DNA of 64,000 nucleotides from Yponomeuta sedellus (Eukaryota; Arthropoda; Insecta; Lepidoptera; Yponomeutidae). The DNA lies in the NCBI GenBank assembly GCA_934045075.1, contig OW203740.1, positions 21,031,878 to 21,095,877 of the forward strand, in the 5' to 3' direction. Below the pieces are notes generated by a model. That model was not told where the DNA came from. It saw nothing but the letters and a program-made list of their open reading frames with translations, and did not search any database. The position numbers and the translations under genes are program-made. Positions 1 through 11,500 of the stretch are shown here, piece after piece (position 1 is the stretch's first letter; every line of letters starts with the position of its first letter).

Positions 1-598
1 TGGAGTGGATTGCATGAAGAATATAGTCTGTACGTGCATGTAAATAAATAATTAAATCAAAAATATATTGATACCAAATAGCAAAAGAGTGCTAGAATAA
101 TAATATATTTTATGAAACGGGCGGCAACTTTAGTATATAAACAAAGGTGTTTGAACTTTGAATGTGATGAATTCATGTTTTTCGTTATGTCGATTAAGCA
201 CCACCCCCATTTTCGTATTTAAGGTTTTTGTTACACCCTGTATACTGTGACTCCGCCCGCTGCAAGACACAAGCGGACGCTCTTTCCACTTGCTGTTTGA
301 GCTTTAATCATTCTGAGGAGTGGACTGGCTAATGTTGGCAGCTACAAAACGGGTTATCTTCTGAATCGGAACGTACCTTATGTACGTGTATCAAACTAAA
401 CACAGCTTCCTACTAGCCCTACATAGGTGTAGTATCGAGTTCGATACAAACGGCCTTATTTACTTTTCTTTAGAGCTCTCCTTAGAGTCAATTTATTTAA
501 TCTGTGATCGACTTTTCTTTGTAAAATGTTACTTTTTTTTGCCAACCTTTTTGGAGTGTTCTAAGGAATTATGTTTTATAAATACGGTTGAAAATTTG
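1..598. other. AT-rich DNA, no gene recognised
   Basis: The stretch is AT-rich with short open frames only. None has coding-like composition or a recognisable motif. I see no gene, RNA or clear repeat boundary here. Confidence 0.5.
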
Positions 599-823
599 GG
601 TGTTTTCTCGTTATTTTGTCCCGTTATCGTCATCAACGAGTTCACGAGGGATAAATAATCTTAATTCGTTTCCTAGTTCCGGGGATCGAACCCGAGACCT
701 TCGGTTTTACAGTCAGCGTGCTAAACCGCGGCTTCACCGAGGTCGTCTGGCTGTCGGATTCATCCCTCGTGGACCCGTTCATGACGATAACGGGACAAAA
801 TAATGGGACCACGAGAAAACACC
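599..823. repeat. Foldback MITE-like element with tRNA-like core
   Basis: Two arms of roughly 55-60 bases are inverted copies of each other: about 599-656 (GGTGTTTTCTCG ... GTCCCGTTATCGTCAT) and about 759-823 (ATGACGATAACGGGAC ... CGAGAAAACACC). Between them, on the minus strand, lies a tRNA-like segment at about 672-750 with a T-arm-like GGGTTCGATCCCC and a B-box-like core. The anticodon arm is not convincing, so this is a tRNA-derived (SINE-like) segment inside an inverted repeat rather than a working tRNA gene. Confidence 0.6.
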
Positions 824-1940
824 GAAAAATGTTTTGTTGTTATATCGCTGCGATGCTACTCGACTCACGACATTTATATTATGACTGTTACTTATTATGA
901 ACTAGTGGCAGTTATTTTAATTTTTCTTATTGATTGTACAGATAATGCAATTATTCCGAGTTTGGAGGCTCTTGTACTCGTAATAACGTAAACCTATTAT
1001 AAATTACTTCTAAGTGTACCCAACATAATCGTAAGCACTGAGTATTTTATTATTATTTGTACATACTTTATCATTTACTGTACATTCCTTGTTGACGAAA
1101 AATAAACCAAAAACTGATAACTATATTTTATTTAACTTTATTCAAAGTACGTAGTCTTACATTGCATAAAAAGTAGGAGCAACCTATATTTAGAGCACCA
1201 CATGGGTTTTAAACAAGTAACATTACAATGGAAGAGTAAAAAATGGTAGATCCTACATACATGATTCACTAGAAAACAGTTTACGGTATAAATAAAGGGC
1301 AGGACATTTGAGATCGCAATGAAACCTACTCCAAGATTATCACTATGTAACTAAAAATAGGATAGATACATTTAATTTTATTTGGAGTGAGCGTTTTGAA
1401 TGAACAGAGAGACGAATCAAACCCGCGCCAAAGCAGGTATCTACTTCAGTAGAAGTGGAATTGAATGTGTCTGAAACACCAATATAGTTGGTATGTTAAC
1501 GGTTTAAGGAATAAATAAAGCTGCTTTAGGAGGGTTATTCTATTGATCAATAAAAACAACTTTATTTTTATAATAATAACATTCAACACGTTACAATCAC
1601 TTGTCTGTCTCAAACTGGGATTGATTAGAAATACATCCAGACAAAGTTCCTTTGTAAGGCTGCCATCAGATGGACTGTATCGCAGCGACCGCGCGAAGTC
1701 GCATGAGCAACCGCACGCAGTCGATATCGACTTTGCGATTCTAAATTGGTCTAAATTAAGAATCGCAAAACATGTTTTTGTATTTGGTCCCATAACAAAA
1801 GTTGTGTGTGGGCATCTATTGCTGATTGGAATAACTTAACTTACACCGGACTTATGCAACACCCGGTTAAAACAGGCCGCCCTTTCACGACGGCGAACTT
1901 CGTTTGCCATCGATACAAGAAGAAGGTAAGGTAGTAAAGT
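824..1940. other. AT-rich spacer, no gene recognised
   Basis: Overlapping short frames on both strands at about 1446-1839 have no recognisable motif and no coding-like composition. The stretch is downstream of the kinase gene on the minus strand and may include transcribed 3' sequence of that gene or of the open region at 1941-2474. I see no clear polyadenylation signal that settles this. Confidence 0.4.
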
Positions 1941-2474
1941 TCAGCTAAGTACACACGATGGTTTGGTGCGGGTGGAGGCGGGGGGGTGCGCGGCCCCGCC
2001 CCGCGCCGCCTCGTACAGGATCACAGTCCCCGACTCCGACTCCAGTGACGTCACCGGCTCGCCCGAGCTCGACGACTCGCCGCCGCTCTGCGTCGCCTCC
2101 GTGACGTCGGTTTCCTCCTCGAATGACCGATTATTGCACACGAGCTCACTAACAGAATCATCGTCACTGGCCACATCGTCAGGAGCATTATTCACTGCAC
2201 CGGCCGCGGCCGCGCCGGGTTTACTCCTGTCGCTGAAATACCGCGTCCGGTGCCCCGGTAGAGAGTCCTCGCCGAGCGGGGCGCGTCGCGCGTCGCCGTC
2301 GCCGGCGCCCCGCGGGCGACCGGAGTCGCACGCGGACCTCGAGCGGTCGCCGGGTCGAGCCGCGGCCGCCGCGTCGCCGGCGACGACTGCGTCTCGGCCG
2401 TCGAAGCTTCGTCCGGGCGCAAAACGAGCCGCGACGCCGAATCGACAGGTCGAGCGTCGGTCACGCGGGCACAT
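1941..2474 (-). CDS. Putative GC-rich coding exon, product unknown
   Basis: A minus-strand frame stays open from about 2474 to a TGA at 1941. Its last 85 residues look like real protein: acidic and serine-rich, with varied codons, running through DDVASDDDSVSEL, EEETDVTEATQSGGE and SLESESGTVILYE. The first half is Arg/Ala-rich and other frames are open there too, so the start is uncertain; splice acceptors such as TATTTCAG near 2255 could open the exon instead. It lies just downstream of the kinase stop codon on the same strand. It could be the last exon of another gene, an alternative 3' exon of the kinase gene, or a GC-rich non-coding stretch. No family is recognised. Confidence 0.35.
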   Translation of the reverse strand: MCPRDRRSTCRFGVAARFAPGRSFDGRDAVVAGDAAAAARPGDRSRSACDSGRPRGAGDGDARRAPLGEDSLPGHRTRYFSDRSKPGAAAAGAVNNAPDDVASDDDSVSELVCNNRSFEEETDVTEATQSGGESSSSGEPVTSLESESGTVILYEAARGGAAHPPASTRTKPSCVLS

Positions 2475-2579
2475 CGGGTCGGCGGTGACGTGTACGTTTG
2501 TATCACCGAGGTCGCCCCGAGCGTCACCGCGGCCCCGGCCCGGGGCGGGGCGCGGACGGGCGGGGCGCGGGCGGGCGGG

Positions 2580-5500
2580 CTAGGCGGGCAGGTCTGCGGT
2601 GAGCGCCGTGAGTCTCGCGAGCAGCGCCCCGCCGCCCGCCGCCGCCGCCGCCGCCTCCCCCCCCGCCGCCAGCAGCGCCCGCAGCCCCGCCCCGCGCGCG
2701 TCCAGCCCCGCCGCCGCCGTCCCCGCCCCGCGCCGCGCCGCCTCCCCCGCCGCCGGCTCGCTCGTCGTCTCCGGGGCCGATTCGGTTTGCTGCTAAAAAT
2801 ACATTACATATTTTATTAGTCAATTTACTAAGATACTTTCGTTGTAATACTGCCGTTATAATACTTTGCAAATAATTTAGTGATAAATATTGTAAACTTG
2901 GTGGCTCTCTGTCAGGATCGTGGTGAGCGGCAGTTCCAGGTCTGTGCTTCGGGGACACAGGTGTAAGTTTATGTTGTAGCTACCGCTGCGCGCCACGATT
3001 GTTTGCAATGCGCGTGAGCATTGAACATACGTCCGCTCTCAATGAAGATCGCACGGGGCTGCCGAGCAGCGTGCGTGCGCTGCCCGCTATATTTATAAGT
3101 GCGAGTGAGACACCGCAATATAACTGTGTTTGCCTCTCACTCGTTAATTCGGAAACAGTCTATTGGATAATATTGTCTTCCGTCTTCTCTATTGGTCAAA
3201 AATGCATGTTACTTTACTTATAAATTAAACCGAAAATAAATGGATTTAATTCTAATTTAAAAACCTATTTAGAGGCTAAAAATTTCACCCATGCCGGGAT
3301 TCGAACCCGCAACCTCTGGCTATCCGTACCAGCGCTCTACCAATTGAGCCAATGGGCGACTCACGGCATCAGTGAAATTTCGAACCTCTTTACAATATTC
3401 TCTGTATTACGTACATTTAATTCTAATGTCAACTACAGAGCGAGTATCATTCATACACAGCAACAATCCCTAAAATGTTATAAGAACTTAGTATTGCTTA
3501 GTAATATAGCAAACACGCATAGGGGAGTGAGCAGGGGCGAGTACCTGCAGCAGCGGCCGCAGCCGGCGCTCGGCGTCCTGCAGGCGCGCCGCCAGCGCCA
3601 GCTGCCGCAGCTCGCCGCCCGACACGTCCTTGTCCAGGATCTGCGTCTGCAGGTGCACCGTGCCCGCCGCCTTGTACCTGCAGCAGACCGACCACCACCG
3701 ATCAACAGCTGCTGCGTGTCAGAGCCGGTCGAGGAGCTACCGGTCGACGGCAGTTCCAGCCTCGGTCGACGGCACTCACTAGTCGACGACGACTACGATC
3801 TCGGTCGGCGGCGGCGCCGGCGCACGCGCTTGATGCGTCATTCACCAATTGGCGGCGACTACATTTCGGTCGGCGTCACCAGTGGACAGCGTCACTCCCC
3901 AGTGCGCGGCGTCACTTACTAGTCTGTGTCACTCAGCAGTGTGCGGCGCGCGCGGCACTCACCAATTTCTGGCGTGACTCCCCAGCGCACGGCACTCACC
4001 AGTCTCTCGAGGCGTGACTCCCCAGTCTTCGCCATCACTCCCCAGTCTCTGGCGTGACTCCGCATTGTGTGGCGGCTCTCACCAGTCTCTGGCGGCATGA
4101 CTCCGCAGTGTGTGGCGGCACTCGCCAGTCTCTGGCGACACTCCGCAGTGTGTGGCGGCACTCACCAGTCTCTGGTGGCATGACTCCGCAGTGTGTGGCG
4201 GCACTCGCCAGTCTCTGGCGACACTCCGCAGTGTGTGGCGGCACTCCCCAGTCTCTGCCGTGGCTCCCCAGTGTGTGGCGCCACTTACCAGTCTGCGACG
4301 GCGTTACTCCCCAGTGTGCGGCGCCACTCACCAGTCTCTGGCGGCGTGACTTCGCAGTGTGCGGCGCCACTCACCAGTCTGCGGCGGCGTCGGCGCGTGC
4401 TCTTGCGGCGGGCGCGGCGCGGGCGTGCAGCGCGCGCGTGCGGCGGCCCGCCTCGGCCAGCGTGATCCGCTCCAGCACGTGGAACTGCTCGTCGTTGTAG
4501 GTGAGCGCGCGCGTGGCGCGGTCGCGCACCAGGTGCTGCCACGAGTCGCGCAGCCTGCGCCGCCCGAAATCGGGGCGATTGTGAGTTTTACAATTTTTTT
4601 TCCGAAATCAGAATTACACATTTTATATTTCTCATGTGTGCGTCTGTCGAAAAACCTAAACACCGCAGTACACAACGGCCCATGCTGGCCCACTGCTCGC
4701 CGTTGCCAACTATAGGCCCCGATCACATGCTGTTTACACAGTGGCGCGTGGCTCATTGCTGTCTGGCAAACCACTTGCGATGGACGTGGAAGTAATTGCG
4801 GTCGCAGCTATTTATTTCTTTACTATTTACGAGTATAACAGAAGTATGGAAAACAACAAAGTTATTAAAAAAAATGGCGCAAAAGGCGCAAAATTACGGG
4901 CTCAGATTGATATTAATCAATAAACTTGAAAGTCAATTGACTAAACGATGGGCCACTGTGTAAACAGGGATAGGCAACGCTTCGCCACGATTCCTTTGAA
5001 GTGTGCCCAAAAAACCGACAACTATCCAACTATCGCGCCACGACAGGCAATTTTCCGCCACTGCACACCATTCCCCCGTGTACACAATGGCAATGGCGAA
5101 CAGTGAACCAGCATGGGCCATTGTGTACTAGCCGCATAATAAATAAATTAAAGAAATGGCAAACGTTCACGACCTCACTGAGCAAAAAGAACTCGGGAAA
5201 ATCATAACACAAAAACTTTCAAGTTTCAATATCTTATCCTTGTTCAAAGTTGTATTATAAATGATAGTTTACTCATAAAATTATCGATTTTATAGCTGTT
5301 CCTTAATTTAATTTTCTGTTAATAAATATGGGTCTGGGTCCTTTCTGAAATTAACTGAAAAGTTTTTATTCAAAATAGCGCACAAACCGGCTTAATAAAC
5401 GTTACAATTCAAAGTATGTAGGTGTCCATTTCAAAATCTAGGTAATTTCTTTCTGCTTAATTTGTATTACCTAAGTACTATGGAATAACAAAATTTTACA

Positions 5501-8500
5501 ATTTGCAGAAGGGACCCAAACCACATTTAAAGCACAAGTTTTATATGCAGTGTATTAATTCTACCTATTTCACTTAGTTCTTAACATTTACAAAGAAATA
5601 AATTACGCTACCCACCAAAATTTCTTTATAAATTTTTTTTAATATATTGGCAAAGTTTTCGCACCTTCTGATAATCTCCACCAACTATACATTATGATTT
5701 CAATAACATTACTATTAACTCTGTGATGTAAGGTTAAGGTCTGTGTTATCTTATACGTGTCTATCGATGGTGATTAATATATAACACATCGCCTACTGAA
5801 CCATTGCAGACGAATGAACACAACATTTTACAGTAAGAATCAGATACACTTCAAATGTATTTTTTGAGCATTCATAGTTTGTCGTAAATATAAGAATTAT
5901 TTAGTAACTTAATATTTCACAGTTTTTACTAAAGGAGTTCATGAATCTTCATAAAAGACTAGTTGAATCCAAACCACCAGTCTATTATTTTTCTGATATC
6001 GTAATTAATTTACTACATTAACTCATAGTTTAAATTTAATCCATAGTAAGCATAGTTAGAATATTTTCGGGGCTTAATCGCGTAGTAATTTATTGCTATT
6101 TCACCTCGACGTTTCGACGACGTTTCAGTCATCGTCGTCACGAGAAGACTGATGGCCGGCACCCGTTCGCATCTTCGGCTGATGAGGTTTCACGGATATG
6201 TATATATTTAATATTGTTATGAACAGGTCCATAGTGTTAGGTGTATCGTTTCAGTGGATCGCTTCTCAGTGGTAGCACAGTCTCGTGCTTTAACGTGAGC
6301 GCAAGCGATCGCTTGTGCGGTGAGCGGTAAGCGGCAAGGTCACCTGTCGACGAGCGTCTTGGCCTTGAGGTGCAGTCGCAGGTGGTGCGGGCAGGGCGCG
6401 GCGCCCCAGTCTGCGCGCGGGCCGGCCGCGTGCCGCGCGCGCAGCGCCGCCGCCGCCGCCGCCAGCGCGCCCGCCTCGCGCGCCGCCAGCGCCGCCGCGC
6501 CCGCCCAGCTCTCTGCCCCACACCGCACAATCATTAACAAACAAACACGCCACGGGGACTACTTTGGGACTCGTCGACCTTCAATGGATCCATTCTACAA
6601 TGAAGTATTACTCCTTTCGCTCGCTCGAAGCGCTCGTGGCCTAGGCGAACCGAGTGATTGGAATCGATCGCTTGAGTTAAGCGACGACGGGCGCGGTAAG
6701 GTGCAGGACGGGTGACCGTCCCGTGACTACCGCTAGTGGCATGTTTCCGAGCGCTTCCGTGCTTCGCGAGGCACGTTGAGCCGTCGGTGCCGGCTGTCAT
6801 GTAATGGCAGTCGGAAAGCCATATCAGAAGTCTTATGGATAGCTCGATAATTTCTGACAGTAAGGCCCGCTACTGCCATATAATCCTCTACCAACCTGGA
6901 CTTGGCCCCCGTGTTGGAGTAGGTATGGCCTAATCTTCCTGCGATGCAGGAAGAGACCCGTGCCCCAGCAGTGGGTACATTATCCTCTTACATCATTATT
7001 ACATATCGAACAATTACTCCTTTCGAGTGAAAATATTTTATTAAAAATACTTCTTTTTCTAATCGGTTAAAGCGAAACTATGGCAACTTGCAACCGAAAC
7101 TTCATCGTTTCGCATGTGGAGATTGTTAATTCTTGCTAATTTTTTTACTTAATTCTTTATTGCTCACAAAAGTAGGTAATTATTAAATAACAGAAAGTCC
7201 ACTTCTAAATCGCAATAAAGAAAATCTTTACTTTATCGCAACTAAGATCTCCAGTCACATTTGTGTTGTCATTCTTTTTTTTAAACAAATGGCGTAGTCT
7301 TGTAATCTATTAAGTAGGTAGTCATTGATATATGTATAGTTTTAAGAGAATATTAGCAAACATGGAGTTTTTTCTAGTATATCGTATTATGAGTTATTGC
7401 GCAGCCCTATCTTCCATTACAAAATCGGCCTGAGGTGAGGTCACATTACATCGTGTATTGAGCATCAAGTGAACGCACCTGGTGTGCCGCCGCCGCCGCC
7501 GCCGCCGGTGTGTGCGCCGAGCGCGCGCGCGGCCAGGTCCAGCGCGCGCGCGGCGTCGTGCACGCGGTCTGCGAGCGCGTGCAGCGCGGCGGCGCGCGCG
7601 GCGGCCTGCGCCAGGCGCGCGCCCAGCAGCGCGGCCCAGCGCCGCTCCGCGCCGCTCAGCAGCCGCGAGGCCTGGCACAGCGCCTCCACGCGCCGCTTCA
7701 CCACGTGGCCCACGCTGCACGCCGTCTGCGCACACCCGCTCTTTATCGTGTCAGGCTCGAAACCCACTTTCGATCACTTCGATTCAGAATACAGAGAGGA
7801 CATTCTGCGATTCGTGCCCGAATCGACTCGGTAAAAACTGAAGTAAGATTAGACCGTGTTCCGCACGATCGTTCCGACCCACACCTGAGTTACACACGAG
7901 TGAGCCAGGGAGGTCATTGGGGCTTAAATTTTGTAATTGAAGCCCTGATGACCTATAATATCGATACAGAAATTTCAATCATCAAAATACTTCAGCGACT
8001 CGCGTTCGGGGTGTCCAATTTTATATCACAGAAACAGTCCAAACTACCTACTTTAAACGACCGATACGGCGGACAGACAGATAGAGGGATGTGGCCAAAC
8101 TAAAAAGGATTATTAACTACGAAACCGTAAAAATGCGATTTATGGGTACACTTTTCAAGGTTTTCTCTAACATTTAGGAACTTTGATTGCTTTTATTCGC
8201 AGCTGTTCGTTCTGTTGCAATGAGGGTAGGAAGGAAGGAGGAAGACAAAATATAAATAAAATAAATGTACCAAGGGAACAGGTTCCCTCCCTCACGTTAA
8301 AATAAACTCGATGAATAGTATTACTCATTAGGATCGTTATTATTATTAGACACCGCCTTTGCCTCCCCACATTTGCTGTTAAGTGTGGCGGGTATAGGGT
8401 ACCTTGGCCTGGCTGGCGTCGTTCTCGACGGAGACTATGTTGGGGAAGACGGGGAACTTGGGCATCTCGGGCTCCGGCCCCAGCGCCACGTTGGTGCTGC

Positions 8501-11500
8501 TTTTGTTGAGCAGCAGCAGCGGCTCCTCCGACCACGTGTCCGGGTACTCCCGCGCTGCAATCAGGCAAGTAAGCAAACATTAACTATCGAAACCGCCTCC
8601 TTAAGCGTATCAAAAACTCAATGAAGGATAACCAATACATACGGTCGCCGATCGCCGACGGTAACTGACCAGAAATATATATCTGTTCATCCATAGGTAA
8701 GGTATATTCAGTAAATAAGTCCTAAAGATCTTGCACCCATGACATTTAAAAACCTATTTAGAGGCTAAAAATTTCGACCATGCCGGGATTCGAACCCGCA
8801 ACCTCTGGCTATCCGTGCCAGCGTGAATTGTGAATTGCGCCAAATCCTTGAAAATGTAATTAGGTAAATAGATAAATACTTATCCAGGGATAAAATATCA
8901 GATTGACAGGGTTGCTACACATACAAGGTCTATGAAAACCTTTCTTGTTTTTAAATTTGTCCTTAGCACGGGTTAGTGCATTAAAAATAAAAATAGTATT
9001 ATCATGTGGGTACAGTGATATCGTTCCGATGTAAAACCTAACTGCAAAGTAGGTAGTCGGGGCTGTAAGTGATGCAATTTGCTTAGGCCAGATGTCGCTG
9101 CCTGTACGTAATACAGAGAATAGTGTAGAGGTTCGAAATTTCACTGATGCCGGTGAGTCGCCCATTGGCTCAATTGGTAGAGCGCTGGCACGGATCGCCA
9201 GAGGTTGCGGATTCGAATCCCGGCATGGGTGAAATTTTTAGCCTCTAAATAGGTTTATTGCAATTCACAATACCAAGTCAAGTATGGATATTAAATAGTT
9301 GAGGAAAAAAATTCGCGGAGAAGTTTAAAAACTTTCCAAATGTCACCGAGAAGCGATGAAATCGATTACCGTGCCAATCCATATAAGTGAAGTAGGCACA
9401 AAAACCCTATTTCGTGCGAGATACTTTGGGGCTACTAAATTTGGCCTGATTCGAGCTGTAATCGATTTCATCGCATCTCGGAACACAGGGTGGTAATGTC
9501 TGGTTCATGGGCTTTTCACTTCATATAATCACGTTTCTATAGAAATCTGAGAAACAATATTAGTTCTCTCATTTCTCACTAGGTGGCGTAAGATATATCA
9601 AGAATTTATAAAGTGGAATCACTGAGTTTTTGTGTAATGGCAACACTGAAGAAAAGAAAGTATGTTAGAATCCATTGTACGCATAACTTGATTAAATAAA
9701 CCAAATGTTTTCTAACATTTTTATCAAAATAAATAACTACTTACTACACTGCATTATGCTAAAAAATATAGATAGATAAAGAACACTTAATTGTACATAA
9801 AAATGGAAATTATACAGATATTTCTTAACCTAAGAGTACAGACGGCGGCCTTATCACTAAAAGTGATCTCTTCCAGACAACCTTTTATAAATATAGTTTA
9901 TGAAAAATCTCTAAAATTCTGTACCTATTAAAAATAATATCGCATTTACTATATGTCGCTCATTCCACAAACGTGAATGTACTTTTCGAATTTCGATATT
10001 TTCGTGGGTTTTGAAACATCTACCTCAGCTTTGCCCCCGGACTTCGACGATTCTGCATTTATTCTCACGACCTCAGCTTTGCCCCCGGACTATGACGATT
10101 AATAATTTGTTAACTACAAAATAATCTGCTCTATTAATTTCTGAAAACCTTGGACTAAAAGTATTAGGGTACCTACCTCAGAACACAAAAATTTCTATGA
10201 TCTGAGGTACCTACTGCTAGCTAAACACGAATTACTTTTATAGCTATGTATATTGTATTATGAGAAAAGTTCTATCATAACTCACAAGATGGCGCTAGCA
10301 CGTACGATGTACTCTGTGGTCTGGTTTGTGGTCGCGCCCAGTGATTTTGAAACGCAACTGATTATTGACAGCTGTCTGACGTCTCAACGTCACCCAACAA
10401 TTTATGCAACGATGAATTTGTAACCAGGAATTGTACGTGTAATTTTAAAACGTTAAGGGACATTGTAGAGAATCGTTGCACATACGTTAGGAAGAGAAAT
10501 TAATTGTCTCATGTTTTGACCTGCCATCTGTGATTGTGTTGTGTATCGTTGTGATTACTCGCTCATTTTTCGCATTTTATGTGTTTTAGTAATCTCCCAC
10601 CGTTCTAAACAGAAGAGTAAAGAATAGTTCAAATACAAAGAAAAAAACTCGAAGTAGGTAACTCTTTAGAAAGCTCAAAATGAATCGTGAGAAGCGCGAG
10701 GTGGAGTATCCGGTGGAGCTTGAGTCGCAATTCATTTTGCGGCTGCCTGAAGAACCAGCGCGCGCGCTGCGTGAGCTGCTGCGCTCCGGCGAGAATCTCA
10801 AAAACCGGCTCACCATACAAATCGAGCCCGATGTGCGCCACGGCGAGGTGCGCTTCGATCACTGGCTGCTGCACGCCAAGATCATTGACCTGCCCACCAT
10901 CGTCGAGTCGCTCAAGACTATCGACAACAAGAGCTTCTACAAGACGGCCGACATTTGCCAGATGATGATCTGCAAGGAGGAGCGCGAGGCGCCGCCGCCC
11001 GAGGACGAATCGCCCGCCAAGAACAAGAAGAAGGACCCCTTCAAGGTTGACAAGAAATTCCTGCACCCACACGGCCTCGCCCCGCCCACTAAGAACATCC
11101 GCAAGCGCCGTTTCCGCAAGACACTCAAGAAAAAGTACATTGAGGCACCGGAGATCGAGAAAGAAGTCAAGAGACTGCTGCGAGCTGACAATGAGGCGGC
11201 CAGTGTGACTTGGGAAGTCGTGAAAGAGGAGGATGAACCGCACTCTAAGCTTGATGCCAGCACCTCCAAAACAGGCAAGGCTGACAAGAAGGTTAAACAA
11301 GAGCGCAAACTCAAGCAAGAATCCATGTCTATGTCGGACACCAACCCTGAGTCCTCCAATGTTGTTGACATTTTTGGCGGTGCAGTCTCTGACAGTGATC
11401 TGGATGATGATGTCAATGTGGATATGGACGACAGTCACTTTTCTGCTTATGACAGCCGTCTATCAGACTCCAACTCTATGCATGAGCCAGGAATGCGTGC

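Noticed and set aside
1446..1839. Overlapping 115-aa and 98-aa open frames
   Set aside because: Mirror-image frames over AT-rich DNA without motifs; probably chance.
2490..2958. Arg/Gly-rich frames on both strands around the kinase last exon
   Set aside because: GC-rich DNA is poor in stop codons; these are shadows of exon 9 of the kinase.
3292..3361. Functional tRNA gene on the minus strand
   Set aside because: T-arm and D-arm look right, but the anticodon loop lacks U33, and the same sequence with shared flanks recurs several times, so it is a dispersed repeat.
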